Assembly (NCBI RefSeq): GCF_013402795.1
Contig: NZ_CP058595.1
Location: forward strand, 3,388,001 to 3,452,000
DNA length: 64,000 bases
Direction: 5' to 3'
Source: Costertonia aggregata
GTDB taxonomy: Bacteria > Bacteroidota > Bacteroidia > Flavobacteriales > Flavobacteriaceae
Made by a program: the position numbers and the translations under genes. The notes below the pieces were generated by a model. The model was given only the letters and a program-made list of their open reading frames with translations, made no database searches and was not told where the DNA came from. This document shows positions 52,227-61,292 of the stretch, one piece after another. Position 1 is the stretch's first letter. Each line of letters starts with the position of its first letter.

Positions 52227-53501
52227 CTATTTCATCAATAGTTTCATTAATTCCTCTGCTGCTACCTGACCTTTTAATTTTAAAAATGGTCTAGGGGTGT
52301 TATCGCCCAATTCAAAAACAATGGCGGGCATATTATGGTTTACGAAAAAATAATTTCTTGAAACCATTGTGGGTCTTAGGTTTTTTGATGCCGAAATATT
52401 TGTTTTTTTCGATGGTAAGCGTTGTCCGATATTTTTTATCCATTCAAAAACGATTTCCCCCTTTTTCTTGGTAACGGTACTATCCAAGGGGTAATAAATG
52501 TCGTCCCAAGTAGAATGAAAATCGATACCAAAATCAAATACGTAGTTTTCTTCGCTTTTTAAGTTCAAAAAATCACGTATACTGGACGTTTCGGGCTGAT
52601 TAAATTGTTCCCAATCCCGATTAAGGTCCACTCCGCCCATGTTATGTCTCCAATGACCGTTATCCACTCCATCGGGGTTCATTAAAGGGCTTATGAACAT
52701 TGTATATTTTTCCCTAAAGGCTATGGCTTGGGGCGTATCGCTGCATAGGGTTTCTACAAACGATTTCATGGCCAAAAATCCCGTGACCTCGGGTGGGTGC
52801 TGTCTCGAAATGACCATTATGGCCTTTTTGGTATTGGTGTTGCCTACCTCCAAAAGGTGAATAGCACGGTTTTCCTTACTCTTTCCTATTTCATAGTTTT
52901 TAACGAACCGCAATACCGACAAAGAGTCCACCCACTGTTTTACCCGTGTAGAGCCATAAAGTTCTTGGGCCGTCACCCAAGTCGGCTTTTCATCTATGGG
53001 GATGGTTATTTCTACGAATTCAGGTGCAGCTTTTATCCCATATTCGCCCTGCCCTGGGTTTATGGGTTTAAAATTGGCACTGTCAAGCGGCATGAAATTA
53101 TATCCGTCCTTACTGATTTTTGGATAATACCTACTTCTTGAATCTTGGTAGGTCATTTTGATGGTTACGGTTCTCGGAAATTTTGTCCATACTTTAAAAG
53201 CATACCAAGGACTAACGTTTATGGGTGTGTTCTCTGCGGTTATCAAGGCGGTGTAATGATCATTATCATCATCTGTAAGTCCATTCAATCGACCGCTTTC
53301 AAAATCGTTACTAAAAAAAGTAGTACTATCGGCAAAAGACCATATGCCCTTCCATTGTTTTTGAACGGGTTTCGATACAGTTGAAACTATGGGGCTAGGG
53401 CCCTGTCCCTGATATCCGGTGGCAGTTTTTTTACTGTTTTTACATGAAAAAACAATGAACACCATTGTTGCTGTTACAACATATCTGTTAATACTTTCCA
53501 T
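52227..53501 (-). CDS. M14-family zinc carboxypeptidase, lipoprotein
   Basis: 424 residues. Lipoprotein signal MESINRYVVTATMVFIVFSC. The carboxypeptidase zinc site RQHPPEVTG (H..E), the second histidine in DFHSTWDDIYYPLD, and the catalytic glutamate in PAIVFELGDNTPR are visible, as is GVDLNRDW. The N-terminal 150 residues form a beta-rich pre-domain. It is a periplasmic or surface peptidase removing C-terminal residues; no substrate is implied. Convergent with the CcsBA gene, gap 17 bases. Confidence 0.9.
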   Translation of the reverse strand: MESINRYVVTATMVFIVFSCKNSKKTATGYQGQGPSPIVSTVSKPVQKQWKGIWSFADSTTFFSNDFESGRLNGLTDDDNDHYTALITAENTPINVSPWYAFKVWTKFPRTVTIKMTYQDSRSRYYPKISKDGYNFMPLDSANFKPINPGQGEYGIKAAPEFVEITIPIDEKPTWVTAQELYGSTRVKQWVDSLSVLRFVKNYEIGKSKENRAIHLLEVGNTNTKKAIMVISRQHPPEVTGFLAMKSFVETLCSDTPQAIAFREKYTMFISPLMNPDGVDNGHWRHNMGGVDLNRDWEQFNQPETSSIRDFLNLKSEENYVFDFGIDFHSTWDDIYYPLDSTVTKKKGEIVFEWIKNIGQRLPSKKTNISASKNLRPTMVSRNYFFVNHNMPAIVFELGDNTPRPFLKLKGQVAAEELMKLLMK

Positions 53502-53735
53502 AATTATCGCTTAGGTTTTATCTTCTAAAAAGATGTTTTAAAGTTAGCGTAATTTAAAAAGTTAACATGAGTATATGCTCCCGTGTGGATTTTTTTCGCA
53601 TATTTGTTTCATTATGAAGTTATAGGAATTATGTTATTTATTGATGTCATGGGATACTCAACCCAAATGTAACCGACTTTCTACTGTTGGTATACTGACA
53701 TTTTCCTCTTTTTTTTAAAACATAATTCAATTACA

Positions 53736-55145
53736 ATGACGAATCGTTCAAAACTCACGGTTAAAAAACTTTTTGACTACTTTATCATAGCGGTAATGGG
53801 AAAAGAAACTGAATTTACGACCGGAAGCATCCGCAAAGCCATCTTTATGCTTTCCGTTCCCATGATTTTGGAGATGATGATGGAGTCTATATTCGCTATT
53901 GTCGATATTGCCTATGTATCCCAAGTGAGTGTAAACGCCGTAGCGACGATTGGTCTTACGGAATCGGTAGTTACCCTTGTGTATGCCGTGGCCATTGGTC
54001 TGAGCATGGCCGCTACTGCCGTAGTAGCCCGTAGAATAGGTGAAAAAGATGTAAATGGAGCTAGGGAATCTGCCGTTCAGGCCATAGCCCTAGGCATTTT
54101 GGTCTCGATTTTGGTGGGTTTTATCGGTTTTTTTTATGCAAAAGAAATTTTGGCCCTCATGGGTGCCGAACCCGATTTGATATCCGAGGGCTACGGGTAC
54201 ACGCAATGGCTTATTGGTGGCAATATTACGATATTGCTTTTGTTTCTGATCAACGCAATCTTTAGAGGTGCGGGTGATGCATCTATGGCGATGTGGACCT
54301 TGGTACTTTCCAATGGGTTGAATATTATTCTAGACCCTGTCTTTATTTTTGGTTGGGGTCCCGTTCCTGAATATGGCGTCATGGGTGCTGCAATAGCGAC
54401 CAATATAGGTAGAGGTACTGCAGTTTTTTTTCAGTTGGCAATACTCTTTTTTGGCTGGAGTAAAATCAAGATAGGGTTCAGGGATATTGCTATTCGTTTT
54501 ACGGTAATGCTCAACTTGGTCAAGGTATCTTTGGGTGGCATAGCCCAATTTTTGATCGGTACCTCTAGTTGGGTATTTCTAATGCGGATGATGTCCGAAT
54601 TCGGTAGCGAAGTACTGGCAGGTTACACTATAGCCATAAGGGTAATGTTGTTTACGCTAATGCCTTCGTGGGGCATGAGCAATGCCGCAGCTACTTTGGT
54701 TGGGCAAAACTTGGGGGCACAACAACCCGAACGAGCTGAAACATCGGTTTGGAAGACTGGAAAATATAATGCTTTCTTTATGGCCATCGTTTCCATAATT
54801 TATTTACTGTTCGCCCATGATATCATAAGCTGGTTCAACAATAATCCGGTAGTTATCGAAAATGGTGGACTGTGTCTTAAAATTATTGCCATTGGTTACA
54901 TTTTCTATGCATATGGCATGGTGGTAACCCAAGCGTTTAATGGAGCAGGGGATACCAGTACGCCCACCAAGATCAATGTATTGGCATTTTGGCTTTTTCA
55001 GTTGCCCTTTGCCTATTTAACGGCAATCATTTTCAAAATGGGGGCTATGGGTGTTTTTATGGCAATTACCCTTGCTGAAGTGCTACTGGCCATAATTTCG
55101 ATTGTTTGGTTCAAGAAAGGAAATTGGAAGAAGGTACAAGTTTAG
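53736..55145 (+). CDS. MATE-family multidrug efflux transporter
   Basis: 469 residues with about twelve membrane helices in two halves. SVPMILEMMMESIFAIVDIA and TIGLTESVVTLVYAVAIGLS in the first half, GTSSWVFLMRMMSEFGSEVL and VGQNLGAQQPERAETSVWKTG in the second, match MATE exporters driven by Na+ or H+. Substrate unknown. First gene of a plus-strand run with the trans-sulfuration enzyme (60-base gap) and bshB1. Confidence 0.93.
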   Translation: MTNRSKLTVKKLFDYFIIAVMGKETEFTTGSIRKAIFMLSVPMILEMMMESIFAIVDIAYVSQVSVNAVATIGLTESVVTLVYAVAIGLSMAATAVVARRIGEKDVNGARESAVQAIALGILVSILVGFIGFFYAKEILALMGAEPDLISEGYGYTQWLIGGNITILLLFLINAIFRGAGDASMAMWTLVLSNGLNIILDPVFIFGWGPVPEYGVMGAAIATNIGRGTAVFFQLAILFFGWSKIKIGFRDIAIRFTVMLNLVKVSLGGIAQFLIGTSSWVFLMRMMSEFGSEVLAGYTIAIRVMLFTLMPSWGMSNAAATLVGQNLGAQQPERAETSVWKTGKYNAFFMAIVSIIYLLFAHDIISWFNNNPVVIENGGLCLKIIAIGYIFYAYGMVVTQAFNGAGDTSTPTKINVLAFWLFQLPFAYLTAIIFKMGAMGVFMAITLAEVLLAIISIVWFKKGNWKKVQV

Positions 55146-55205
55146 CCTTCTTCTTTTTTTCATTGGTTTTTTGAGTAACTTTATCTTCTTTAAAATTATG
55201 GGTAG

Positions 55206-56378
55206 ATGAATAGAAAAAAGGGACTCAATACAATTTGCACACATGTAGGGGAGCTAAAGGATGAAAAATTCAAAGGTGCCGTATCGCCTTTATACATGAG
55301 CACGTCTTATGCGTTTGAAGATGTTGATATAAAACGATATCCCAGATATTTCAATACGCCAAATCAAGAGGCGTTGTGCCAAAAAATAGCCGCTTTGGAG
55401 CATACGGAGGCTGCCTTGATATTTGGTAGTGGAATGGCTGCGGTAAGCACTGCTTTAATGGCCTTTTTAAAAGCTGGGGACCATGTAATATTTCAAAAAA
55501 CGCTATACGGTGGCACCTATAATTTGGCCACCGAGGAATTTGATAAATACGGAATTTCCTACTCGTTTACTAAAGGCTTACAGCCCTCTGATTTTGAAGT
55601 CGAAATACAGAAAAATACCAAGGTTATTTACGTAGAAACCCCTTCAAACCCTTTACTGACCATAACCGATTTGAAAGCGATTTCCCAAATCGCGAAAGAA
55701 CACGGCATAATCACCATGATCGATAATACTTTTGCGAGTCCTGTAAACCAAAATCCGATCGATTTTGGAATTGACATCGTCATTCACAGCGCAACAAAGT
55801 ACATGGGGGGCCATTCGGACATTTGTGCCGGAGCTGTCGCTTCCACACATGAACATATGAACCGTATTTTTAATTTGGCCAAGAACTTTGGCGGTAGTTT
55901 AAGCGATTATACGGTCTGGTTGTTGGAGCGTAGTATGAAGACCATGGGCTTACGGGTGAAGGCACAAAATCAAAATGCCCAATACATGGCCGAATACCTC
56001 GATACAAATGACGCTATAGCCAAGGTATATTATCCAGGTCTGCCCAATCATCCGGATCATGTGTTGGCCAAATCACAAATGAGAGGCTTTGGCGGCATGT
56101 TATCTTTTGAACTTGCCCAAGAATACGATGCCTCTCTATTTCAAAAAGCATTAACGCTTATTAAACCATCCATGAGTCTGGCCGGTGTTGAAAGCACGGT
56201 ACTATCGCCTACGCAAACTTCGCATTCCCTATTAAGCCCAGAGGAACGGGAGAACCAAGGTATAAAAGATGGACTGATCCGTTTTTCGGTAGGCATTGAA
56301 GAGCCAGAGGATTTGATAGCCGATGTAGAACAGGCATTAAAAAAAGTAAGGTCGACCAGTACGGTCACGACCCAATAG
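55206..56378 (+). CDS. Trans-sulfuration PLP enzyme (methionine gamma-lyase / cystathionine gamma-synthase type)
   Basis: 390 residues. YMSTSYAFEDVDIKRYPRYFN, FGSGMAAVSTALMAFLKAGD, YVETPSNPLLTITDLKAI and the PLP lysine K198 in SATKYMGGHSDI are the Cys/Met-metabolism family. Which reaction (gamma-lyase, gamma-synthase or related) is not fixed by the sequence I can see. bshB1 follows 23 bases later, suggesting a link to thiol metabolism. Confidence 0.9.
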   Translation: MNRKKGLNTICTHVGELKDEKFKGAVSPLYMSTSYAFEDVDIKRYPRYFNTPNQEALCQKIAALEHTEAALIFGSGMAAVSTALMAFLKAGDHVIFQKTLYGGTYNLATEEFDKYGISYSFTKGLQPSDFEVEIQKNTKVIYVETPSNPLLTITDLKAISQIAKEHGIITMIDNTFASPVNQNPIDFGIDIVIHSATKYMGGHSDICAGAVASTHEHMNRIFNLAKNFGGSLSDYTVWLLERSMKTMGLRVKAQNQNAQYMAEYLDTNDAIAKVYYPGLPNHPDHVLAKSQMRGFGGMLSFELAQEYDASLFQKALTLIKPSMSLAGVESTVLSPTQTSHSLLSPEERENQGIKDGLIRFSVGIEEPEDLIADVEQALKKVRSTSTVTTQ

Positions 56379-56401
56379 TCAATCCACCACAATTAAAATA
56401 T

Positions 56402-57124
56402 ATGAAATTAGATATATTGGCCTTTGGCGCACATCCTGATGATGTTGAACTAGGCGCGGGAGCCACTGTTGCCAAAGAGATTGAACAAGGTAAAAAAGTA
56501 GGTATTGTAGATCTAACGCGTGGCGAATTGGGTACAAGGGGTTCTGCCGAGATTCGCGACCAAGAAGCTCATAATGCAGCTAAGCTTTTGGGGGTTGCCG
56601 TTCGAGAAAATCTTGGTTTTGCCGACGGTTTTTTTGTTAATGACAAGGCCCATCAAATCGAAATCATAAAAATGATACGAAAATACCGACCCGAAATCGT
56701 TTTGTGCAATACCATAGATGACCGTCATATAGATCATGAAAAAGGCAGTAAACTCGTAAGTGACGCTTGCTTTTTAAGTGGCTTGATAAAAATAGATACA
56801 AAATTTGATGGCGAAGAAGAGTGGCAAGAGCCTTGGCGTCCCAAGGTAGTATACCACTACATTCAATGGAAGAACATAGAACCAGACTTTGTGGTAGATG
56901 TGTCAGGGTTTATAGACAGAAAGACCAAAGCTATCTTGGCCTATAGTTCCCAATTTTATGACCCTAAGAGCGATGAACCGGAAACCCCGATCAGTAGCAA
57001 GAACTTTATAGATAGTGTACATTATCGGGCCAGAGACCTTGGTAGGTTGATCGGTGTGGAGTTTGCCGAAGGTTTTACCGTTGAAAGGTTTGTAGCCGTA
57101 AAAAGTCTACAGGACTTGATTTAA
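56402..57124 (+). CDS. bshB1: Bacillithiol biosynthesis deacetylase BshB1
   Basis: 240 residues. LAFGAHPDDVELGAG with the zinc motif at 10-14, LTRGELGTRGS, and the second zinc histidine in DDRHIDHEKG (H112) fit BshB1, which deacetylates GlcNAc-malate to GlcN-malate for bacillithiol. Bacteroidota use this thiol. It follows the trans-sulfuration gene by 23 bases and overlaps the convergent kinase gene by four bases. Confidence 0.93.
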   Translation: MKLDILAFGAHPDDVELGAGATVAKEIEQGKKVGIVDLTRGELGTRGSAEIRDQEAHNAAKLLGVAVRENLGFADGFFVNDKAHQIEIIKMIRKYRPEIVLCNTIDDRHIDHEKGSKLVSDACFLSGLIKIDTKFDGEEEWQEPWRPKVVYHYIQWKNIEPDFVVDVSGFIDRKTKAILAYSSQFYDPKSDEPETPISSKNFIDSVHYRARDLGRLIGVEFAEGFTVERFVAVKSLQDLI

Positions 57125-59217
57125 CCGGCTTTATTATATTTTTTGGTGGATTTTGGGACGGAAAAATAAAAAGTAGATCCTTTTCTGGGAATACTGTCCA
57201 ACCATATTTTACCGCCATTGTTCTCGACCATTTCTTTACACAGCGAAAGGCCCAGACCCGTTCCCTTTTCATTATTTGTACCGTAGGTGGTTATGTTGCT
57301 ATTGGAAGAAAATATTTTTTCCTGGATTTCCTTTTGCATTCCAACACCGGTATCTCTAATTGACACTATCCAACAATCGTTTTGTTCTTGGGCCTCAATG
57401 GTCACCATTCCGTTTTTCGGAGTGAACTTTAAAGCGTTGCTTATCAAATTCCTGATTACGATATCAATTTGATTGCTATCTGACCATGCCAGAGTGTTCT
57501 CCTGTACTTTGCTAATAAGTTTTATAGACTTGTTTTCGGCAATTTCGTTCAATAAATTAATATTTTCGGACACTAAATTTTCCAAGGCGACCAATGCCGG
57601 TCTGGTCACTGTGCCGTTCATTTGTGATTGCCCCCAGGACAATAAATTGTTCAGTGTAAAAGAAATATGGTCTATATCATCAGAAAGCTTGGGCATGAAT
57701 TTCATGAATTCGGTTTCTTCGATCTCCCCATTTTTGAAAAGTTTCAACAAACCTTGCAATGCACCGACCGGCCCCCTTAGATCATGACCTATGATAGAGA
57801 AAAGCTTATCTTTTGTCTCATTCATGTCACGTAGTTCGGTTTCTCTTTTCTTAAGGGTGTCCCTTTTTGATTTCAGTTCTTTATTGAGCTTTTTTTGGAT
57901 TTTAGTGCTTCGGTAAACCAAAAAGGTGGTGATCATAAATACGGCCAAAATAAGAAGTGCGGCATTAATATAACCTTGTTGTTTGGCCAATTCTTGTTTG
58001 TTCGAAGCTATTAAGTCCTCTTTTTGTTTTTCATAATCCATTTTCGTCTTCAGCATGGAAAGACTTTTTTGGGCTTCGCCTTTAGACAAAATTTCAGAGA
58101 GATCTTGGTAAATCTCATGAAATGTTAAGGCTTCATCATAATTACCACTTCTCTTTTCAATTTCGTATAACGTTTTGGAACATTCTTTTTGACCCTCAAG
58201 TGCCTTTATTTTTTTTGATATGGCATAACCTTCCAGGGCATATATTTTTGAGAGACTATCATTTTGTTTTCCCAATTGTGCTTTTGACATGCCGTTCAAC
58301 AAATCTATCATGGCACGGTCATCATCTATTTTTTTGTGTAACAACTTACATTGTTCATACCAATATACCGCCCAAGTATACTTGGACTGCTTCAAATAAA
58401 CATCACCTTTGACTTGATAGGAGTAGGCCAACCAATCCAATTTATCATGCTTTTCAAAAATGCGTATGCTTTTATTGATGTTGAACATGGCCAGATCGTA
58501 GTTTTGCATGTCTTTATACAACGATGCCAAGTTGCTCTTGGTCTCGGCCATGACTATGGGATCGCCGATTTCTTCATTTATGGTTATGATTTTTTGATAC
58601 CATTCCAAAGCACTTTCGAAATCCTTTTGTGATAGGTACAGCCCTGCTATGTTTTCTGATAATATAGAAAGCATTAACTTATCATTGACTGTATGGGCCT
58701 TTTCAAGTGCCAATAAATAAATATTAAGGGCTTCGGCGTAATCGCCCATGTAGGCATACTCTCCTGCCAGTCCGTTTTGGACACGTATAATCAATTTGTG
58801 GTTGTGTATCGATTTTGCGATTTTTAAAGCTTTTCGGTAGTTTTCAATTGCCTTTTTTGAGTTGCCGTTATCGGAATAATGCATACCAATTTCAATAAGA
58901 GAAAGAATCTCTCCCGATTTATAATTTGCCCTTTCACTTAGCTTTAATGCATTTTTGGATATTGTGAAAGCACTATCGGGATTATAGTACCGAAACTCTT
59001 TGGCCAAATCGTTGAGCAGGTTAATGTAAGAAGTATCTTTTAGACTAAACTTGGGTGTTTCTTGTATTGCCTTGATTTTTGCCCTCAGGTCTTTAGATAT
59101 ATTTTCTTGGCCAAAGCCAAAAAGGGGAAGCCACAAAGCTATGAGCAAAAGGAAACAGAATTTCCTCAGGTCGCTAAATGGTGGGTAAGTTATTTTATAC
59201 TTAGTTAATGGCATCAT
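57121..59217 (-). CDS. TPR-containing sensor histidine kinase (orphan)
   Basis: 698 residues. Signal peptide-like start (DLRKFCFLLLIALWLPLFGFGQ is split here as KFCFLLLIALWLPLFGF), about eight TPR-type helical repeats (for example YIGDYAEALNIYLLALEKA), one membrane helix (about 415-435), a coiled linker and a HisKA-HATPase core: H478 in GHDLRGPVGALQGLL, N box LISNALKFTPKNG, DTGVGM and GTGLGLSLCKEMV. It senses something outside via TPRs. No response regulator gene is adjacent. Confidence 0.9.
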   Translation of the reverse strand: MMPLTKYKITYPPFSDLRKFCFLLLIALWLPLFGFGQENISKDLRAKIKAIQETPKFSLKDTSYINLLNDLAKEFRYYNPDSAFTISKNALKLSERANYKSGEILSLIEIGMHYSDNGNSKKAIENYRKALKIAKSIHNHKLIIRVQNGLAGEYAYMGDYAEALNIYLLALEKAHTVNDKLMLSILSENIAGLYLSQKDFESALEWYQKIITINEEIGDPIVMAETKSNLASLYKDMQNYDLAMFNINKSIRIFEKHDKLDWLAYSYQVKGDVYLKQSKYTWAVYWYEQCKLLHKKIDDDRAMIDLLNGMSKAQLGKQNDSLSKIYALEGYAISKKIKALEGQKECSKTLYEIEKRSGNYDEALTFHEIYQDLSEILSKGEAQKSLSMLKTKMDYEKQKEDLIASNKQELAKQQGYINAALLILAVFMITTFLVYRSTKIQKKLNKELKSKRDTLKKRETELRDMNETKDKLFSIIGHDLRGPVGALQGLLKLFKNGEIEETEFMKFMPKLSDDIDHISFTLNNLLSWGQSQMNGTVTRPALVALENLVSENINLLNEIAENKSIKLISKVQENTLAWSDSNQIDIVIRNLISNALKFTPKNGMVTIEAQEQNDCWIVSIRDTGVGMQKEIQEKIFSSNSNITTYGTNNEKGTGLGLSLCKEMVENNGGKIWLDSIPRKGSTFYFSVPKSTKKYNKAG

Positions 59218-59415
59218 GATACTAATACCGTAAAACTAATTTCTTATCATGGCTATTAATAATTAATGTTGTGAAACGCCATTTTTTGTGTGTTTTACCC
59301 TAAAAAAGTAGCATTTCATCGATATTTTTGAATTTCATAGGAATAGTTGTAAGATGTAGCGTGGGAATTCAATGATACTATTTTGTTTTATTTTTGAAAA
59401 TAATTTTTCTTTTTT

Positions 59416-59447
59416 TTTGAAACATAAGTTTAAAAAAATTACATTTG
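59416..59447 (+). promoter_or_regulatory. Promoter of tRNA-His
   Basis: TTTG (59416-59419), a 20-base spacer, and TACATTTG (59440-59447): an exact Bacteroidota promoter. The tRNA begins 13 bases later. The stretch ATTTGCACCCG right here also follows the tRNA-Met -7 box. Confidence 0.8.
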
Positions 59448-59460
59448 CACCCGCTTAAAT

Positions 59461-59535
59461 GGTGGTTGTAGCTCAGCTGGTTAGAGCATCGGTTTGTGGT
59501 ACCGAGGGTCGCGGGTTCGAATCCCGTCTTCCACC
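59461..59535 (+). tRNA. tRNA-His (anticodon GTG)
   Basis: Begins with the extra G at position -1 typical of tRNA-His (GGTGGTTG), D arm GCTC-AGCTGGTTA-GAGC, anticodon arm TCGGT-TTGTGGT-ACCGA, T arm GCGGG-TTCGAAT-CCCGT, acceptor 3' side CTTCCAC plus C73 which pairs with G-1. Two U-U mismatches are seen at acceptor pairs 5-68 and 6-67. The 3' CCA is not encoded. Confidence 0.94.
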
Positions 59536-59546
59536 CTAAAAGTAAA

Positions 59547-59568
59547 GCCTCGTCACTAGTGACGAGGC
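59547..59568 (+). terminator. Terminator of tRNA-His
   Basis: A perfect palindrome of 22 bases with GCCTCGTCA at the left and TGACGAGGC at the right and a 4-base loop, followed by a run of T at 59569-59575. Starts about 12 bases after the tRNA 3' end. Confidence 0.9.
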
Positions 59569-59598
59569 TTTTTTTGGTTATGAAACGTTTTTTTTTGC

Positions 59599-61161
59599 TT
59601 ATTGAGCTGCCTTATCCACAACAACACGGGCATTGCGATTGGCCACCTCCCATGCAGTGTAAAATACTAGGCGCGTTCTATTTTGCAGCAGGTCATAGTT
59701 TATTTTATCCGGGGTATCTCCCGGTCTATGGTAATCATCGTGGGTGCCATTAAAATAAAAAATTATCGGAATATTGTTTTTGGCAAAATTGTAATGGTCG
59801 CTCCTGTAATAAAAGCGATTAGGGTCGTTTTCATCGTTGTATGTATAGTCCAACTCAAGATTTACGTATTTTTTGTTCACTTCTTCGGATAATTCATGCA
59901 ACTCGGTACTCAACTTATCTGAGCCGATCAGATAGATATAATTTCTATCTCCCTCGCGCTTTGGGTCAATTCTTCCTATCATATCAATATTTAAATTGGC
60001 CACTGTATTGGCCAAAGGAAAAATAGGTTCCACATCTGTATAATATTGAGACCCCAGAAGCCCTTTCTCCTCTCCGGTTACGTGAAGAAAAACAATAGAC
60101 CTTTTGGGGCCATTGCCCGCATCGGCCGCTTTTTTGAAGGCCTCTGCGATTTCCAGTAAAGCTACGGTTCCGGAGCCATCATCATCGGCACCATTGTTAA
60201 TGGCACCGCTGGCCGTTACACCAATATGGTCCAAATGTGATGAGAGGACAAGATATTCGTCTGGTATTTCGCTTCCCTTTACAATCGCTATTACGTTTTC
60301 TGAAGCTATAGCGTTGTTTTCACTGGTTACATTGAGGGAAACCTTAACGGGTACTGATTTTGGGGAATCTTCAGAATCAATATCCTTAAAAATAGCTTTG
60401 GCGGCTTTGGCGTTGACAAGTATACTGGCAAAATCATTGGCTTGATTGTTTTTTAACTTCATTTGGCCACTATCATTATTTTTCATCCAACTAAACCGTT
60501 GCTTAAATCGTCCAAAATTGGATTCGTCGTAGTAAATAACTCCTTTGGCACCTTTCCCAGATGCGATTTCCATTCGTTTTCCAAAAGATTCAGATACATT
60601 GCTCCAGATAGATGGTTCGTTAGTACCCGATATTCGGTAAACGCCTTGGTCGTTTTTGGGCTCGCCCAATTTAATAAGAACAAGTTTTCCGTTTACGTCC
60701 ATATCGGTATAGTCAGAATAGTTTTCATCATCTATGCCATATCCTAGAAAAACGATTTCATCAAAATCGCCCTCTGCCTTTGAGAAGGTGAGAATATCAG
60801 TACCAAGGTCAAATTCTTGGCCGTTTATCGATATATAACCATCCGGTAGCTTACTCATTTCGAGAGGTACGTTCTGAAAGTAATTTCCATCTGATTTTGC
60901 CGCTGGTATTCCAAGGGCTTCATATTGCTTTTTAAGATATTCTACCGCCTTTTTTTGTCCGGGTTGCCCGGTCTCCCTTCCCTCAAATTCATCTGAAGCA
61001 TATATATACAGGTGTTCTTTGAGTTCGGCCTCGGTTATGGTGTTTGCAAAAGTGGTAGGGCTTACCGTTGCCATTACCTTGTTAGTTGGCCCTGTGGTTG
61101 TCTTTTGGGATGAATTACAGGCAGCTGCAAGGCAGGCGATTACTATGGCTATTTTTTTCAT
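59599..61161 (-). CDS. M28-family aminopeptidase, lipoprotein
   Basis: 520 residues from ATG 61161 (MKKIAIVIACLAAACNSSQK), a lipoprotein signal with LAAAC; the open frame upstream adds 31 residues without sense. Zinc ligands are visible: SSHLDHIG, NNGADDDGSG, VTGEEKGLLGSQ, NLNIDMIGRID and YYRSDHYNF, with a PA-type inserted domain before them. It removes N-terminal residues from peptides, in the periplasm or at the surface. Divergent from the hydroxyproline operon (131-base gap). Confidence 0.93.
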   Translation of the reverse strand: MKKIAIVIACLAAACNSSQKTTTGPTNKVMATVSPTTFANTITEAELKEHLYIYASDEFEGRETGQPGQKKAVEYLKKQYEALGIPAAKSDGNYFQNVPLEMSKLPDGYISINGQEFDLGTDILTFSKAEGDFDEIVFLGYGIDDENYSDYTDMDVNGKLVLIKLGEPKNDQGVYRISGTNEPSIWSNVSESFGKRMEIASGKGAKGVIYYDESNFGRFKQRFSWMKNNDSGQMKLKNNQANDFASILVNAKAAKAIFKDIDSEDSPKSVPVKVSLNVTSENNAIASENVIAIVKGSEIPDEYLVLSSHLDHIGVTASGAINNGADDDGSGTVALLEIAEAFKKAADAGNGPKRSIVFLHVTGEEKGLLGSQYYTDVEPIFPLANTVANLNIDMIGRIDPKREGDRNYIYLIGSDKLSTELHELSEEVNKKYVNLELDYTYNDENDPNRFYYRSDHYNFAKNNIPIIFYFNGTHDDYHRPGDTPDKINYDLLQNRTRLVFYTAWEVANRNARVVVDKAAQ

Positions 61162-61292
61162 TTTAGGAATGTTATTTTCAAAATCCTTCAAAAATAGGGA
61201 AAAGAAAGTGATTTTCATCTTTAAAAACAACCTGAACAAAATAGATTTTTTCACTGTATATTTAACTAATATTCAATTCAAATAAATTTTAT

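Noticed and set aside
55146-55205. SAM or other riboswitch before the trans-sulfuration gene
   Set aside because: Only 60 bases between genes, too short for the known SAM riboswitch classes, with no matching helices.
61162-61254. 31-residue extension of the M28 protein
   Set aside because: The lipoprotein signal starts at ATG 61161; residues before it would prevent export.
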